Positions 63,101 through 64,000 of a stretch of 64,000 nucleotides of DNA are shown here, in pieces (the first letter of the stretch is position 1; every line of letters starts with the position of its first letter). The DNA is taken from assembly GCA_013398015.1 (NCBI GenBank), contig VZRR01011663.1, forward strand, positions 1,536,042 through 1,600,041, written 5' to 3'. The notes under the pieces were generated by a model that saw only the letters and a program-made list of their open reading frames with translations, was not told where the DNA came from and searched no databases. The stretch comes from Oreocharis arfaki (taxonomy: Eukaryota; Chordata; Aves; Passeriformes; Paramythiidae). The position numbers and the translations under genes are program-made.

Positions 63101-63560
63101 GAATTCCTATTTTCCATGGCTTAAGTGTTCTGTTTTGTTATAATAAATGATTCCTTATAGTAAATATTCCAAAGTCAAAAATGTTCAAATACCAAGTTAA
63201 TGGGATAAAAACATTCAAGTCCACAATACTGAAAACAACCATAAATTTAGCTTTAGGAATACACTAAGATCTGTACATAAAACACAAATGTTAGGCCAAA
63301 TCCATGCTACTGTACCACTTGCGATTTCATACAGCAATGAGAAAATCAAGAATTATGAAACAACATTTGTGAAGTACTTACATATTACTCAGTGCATATT
63401 TGTGTGTTTCAGAATGAAAGGAGGCTTTACAAACACTTTCAGAAAATCTGTTTTCTTCAGGATCCTGTCAAAACTGATATTTAAGCAGAGGCATTGACTA
63501 CTTACCACCACTTCCTTCTTTGCGGCTACGTGCACTGCCATCTCTGCCAGATTTAATGCG
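53996..63560 (-). CDS. IFT88: Intraflagellar transport protein 88, C-terminal 90 residues (last three exons)
   Basis: IFT88 (Tg737/polaris) is a TPR-repeat subunit of the IFT-B complex and is needed to build cilia. Minus-strand exons 63560-63506, 54881-54786 and 54117-53996 join in frame to give 90 residues and TAG. The parts are RIKSGRDGSARSRKEG, then GERLSAKLKALPGTSEPYES, then ASYADPLGPQPERPKTAA. The end is the acidic tail EEDDFADEELGEDLLPE. This is very close to the mammalian C-terminus as I remember it. It is the disordered tail after the TPR domain; the TPRs themselves are encoded outside the window. The linker before GERLSA appears shorter than in mammals. The second junction needs a GC donor (see separate entry). 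IFT88 lies upstream of IL17D on the same strand, as in human. Confidence 0.94.
54118..54785 (-). other. IFT88: IFT88 last intron, GC-AG type
   Basis: The intron begins GCAAGT after TAG and ends CCCTAG on the minus strand. AG|GCAAGT is the standard consensus of the rare GC-AG class. No repeat seen inside. Confidence 0.75.
54786..54881 (-). CDS. IFT88: IFT88 penultimate coding exon
   Basis: The minus-strand acceptor CTGTTCCCCAG ends at 54882. It encodes SGGTKGERLSAKLKALPG through SSSSKEV and ends one base into an aspartate codon. The frame to the next exon works only if the exon ends at 54786, where the intron starts GCAAGT. Confidence 0.9.
54882..63505 (-). other. IFT88 intron
   Basis: An 8.6-kb AT-rich intron with a short CA run near 59446-59458. 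I recognised no exon, gene or clear transposon in it. A small extra exon, as may exist in mammals for the linker, was not seen but cannot be excluded. Confidence 0.65.
63506..63560 (-). CDS. IFT88: IFT88 third-from-last coding exon
   Basis: The minus-strand acceptor CTGTTCTGCAG ends at 63561; donor GTAAGT at 63505. It has 18 codons plus one base, RIKSGRDGSARSRKEGSG, a basic Ser/Gly-rich linker. Only 55 bases, but it matches the family and splices in frame to the next exon. Confidence 0.9.
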
Positions 63561-64000
63561 CTGCAGAACAGTGGAAAAGGTTTGAAAAGAACAGAACAAA
63601 AAAGCCCATTTAGTAATATATATTAGAGATAATTATCAAAAATTCAACTCAGCTTATTAATAAAACAGTAGGAGTATGTTAAACTAGACTCACTATACTG
63701 TAACTACTAAAGCTTGTTTTTCCTCACACAAAATTGTCCTTTAAAATCAGGGTAAAATCCAGTGTTTATATAAAACAAGAGTTCTGTGAAATTCAAATAG
63801 AATATCTCAACAAATTATTTTTCTTCAGATAAAATTTATACAAGGAATGTGCACAAAAATAGTTCAGATGTTCCTTTGTAAAGTACAGCTGAAAAAACAG
63901 GCAACAGAGCCCTCCTTGCAGGAGTTCAAAGTAGCCTCTGCCTATTAACATCTTGTAAATCCCACAAACATTTTATTATTGTAAAGACTCAAAAGGGAGA
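63561..64000 (-). other. IFT88 intron, partial
   Basis: AT-rich sequence to the window end with no exon match. The preceding IFT88 exon must be further upstream on the minus strand, beyond the window. Confidence 0.7.

Noticed and set aside
1..64000. CRISPR arrays, bacterial operons, phage or plasmid genes
   Set aside because: None are present. The window is vertebrate nuclear DNA with spliced genes.

Overview
The window is a piece of a bird nuclear chromosome. Evidence: split genes with GT-AG introns; long AT-rich introns between short conserved exons; two very GC-rich CpG islands, each broken by an assembly gap; several CR1 LINE fragments including copies with the typical avian CR1 3' end; and one solo LTR of an avian ERV type. 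Protein comparisons are from memory of the vertebrate families. No database search was possible, and the species cannot be named from what is visible.

Layout. 1-9693: the last seven coding exons of XPO4 (+), about 377 C-terminal residues. 9694-21100: gene-free sequence that is probably partly a long XPO4 3' UTR; it contains a MIR-type SINE fossil, paired hairpins and a CR1 insertion. 21120-21880: a gapped CpG island, the likely promoter and first non-coding exon of EEF1AKMT1. 27636-31020: the complete four-exon coding region of EEF1AKMT1 (+), 212 residues. 31021-37194: gene-free region between two convergent genes. 37195-45696: IL17D (-), with the two main coding exons readable and the start of the protein lost in or beside a gap inside its CpG island. 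46330-53995: upstream of IL17D, with a CR1 copy and a roughly 1 kb solo LTR. 53996-63560: the last three coding exons of IFT88 (-), whose 5' part lies beyond the window.

The order XPO4 > EEF1AKMT1 > < IL17D < IFT88 is the same block, inverted as a whole, as human 13q12 (IFT88-IL17D-EEF1AKMT1-XPO4). The four genes are neighbours by ancient synteny. They do not form a pathway: nuclear transport, lysine methylation of elongation factor eEF1A, a secreted cytokine, and ciliary intraflagellar transport.

I found no undescribed multi-gene system. The more interesting points are a probable GC-AG intron in IFT88, a perfect 15-bp hairpin in the IL17D intron, other hairpins, an older CR1 split by a younger one, SINE and DNA-transposon fossils, and the loss of both CpG-island first exons to gaps.
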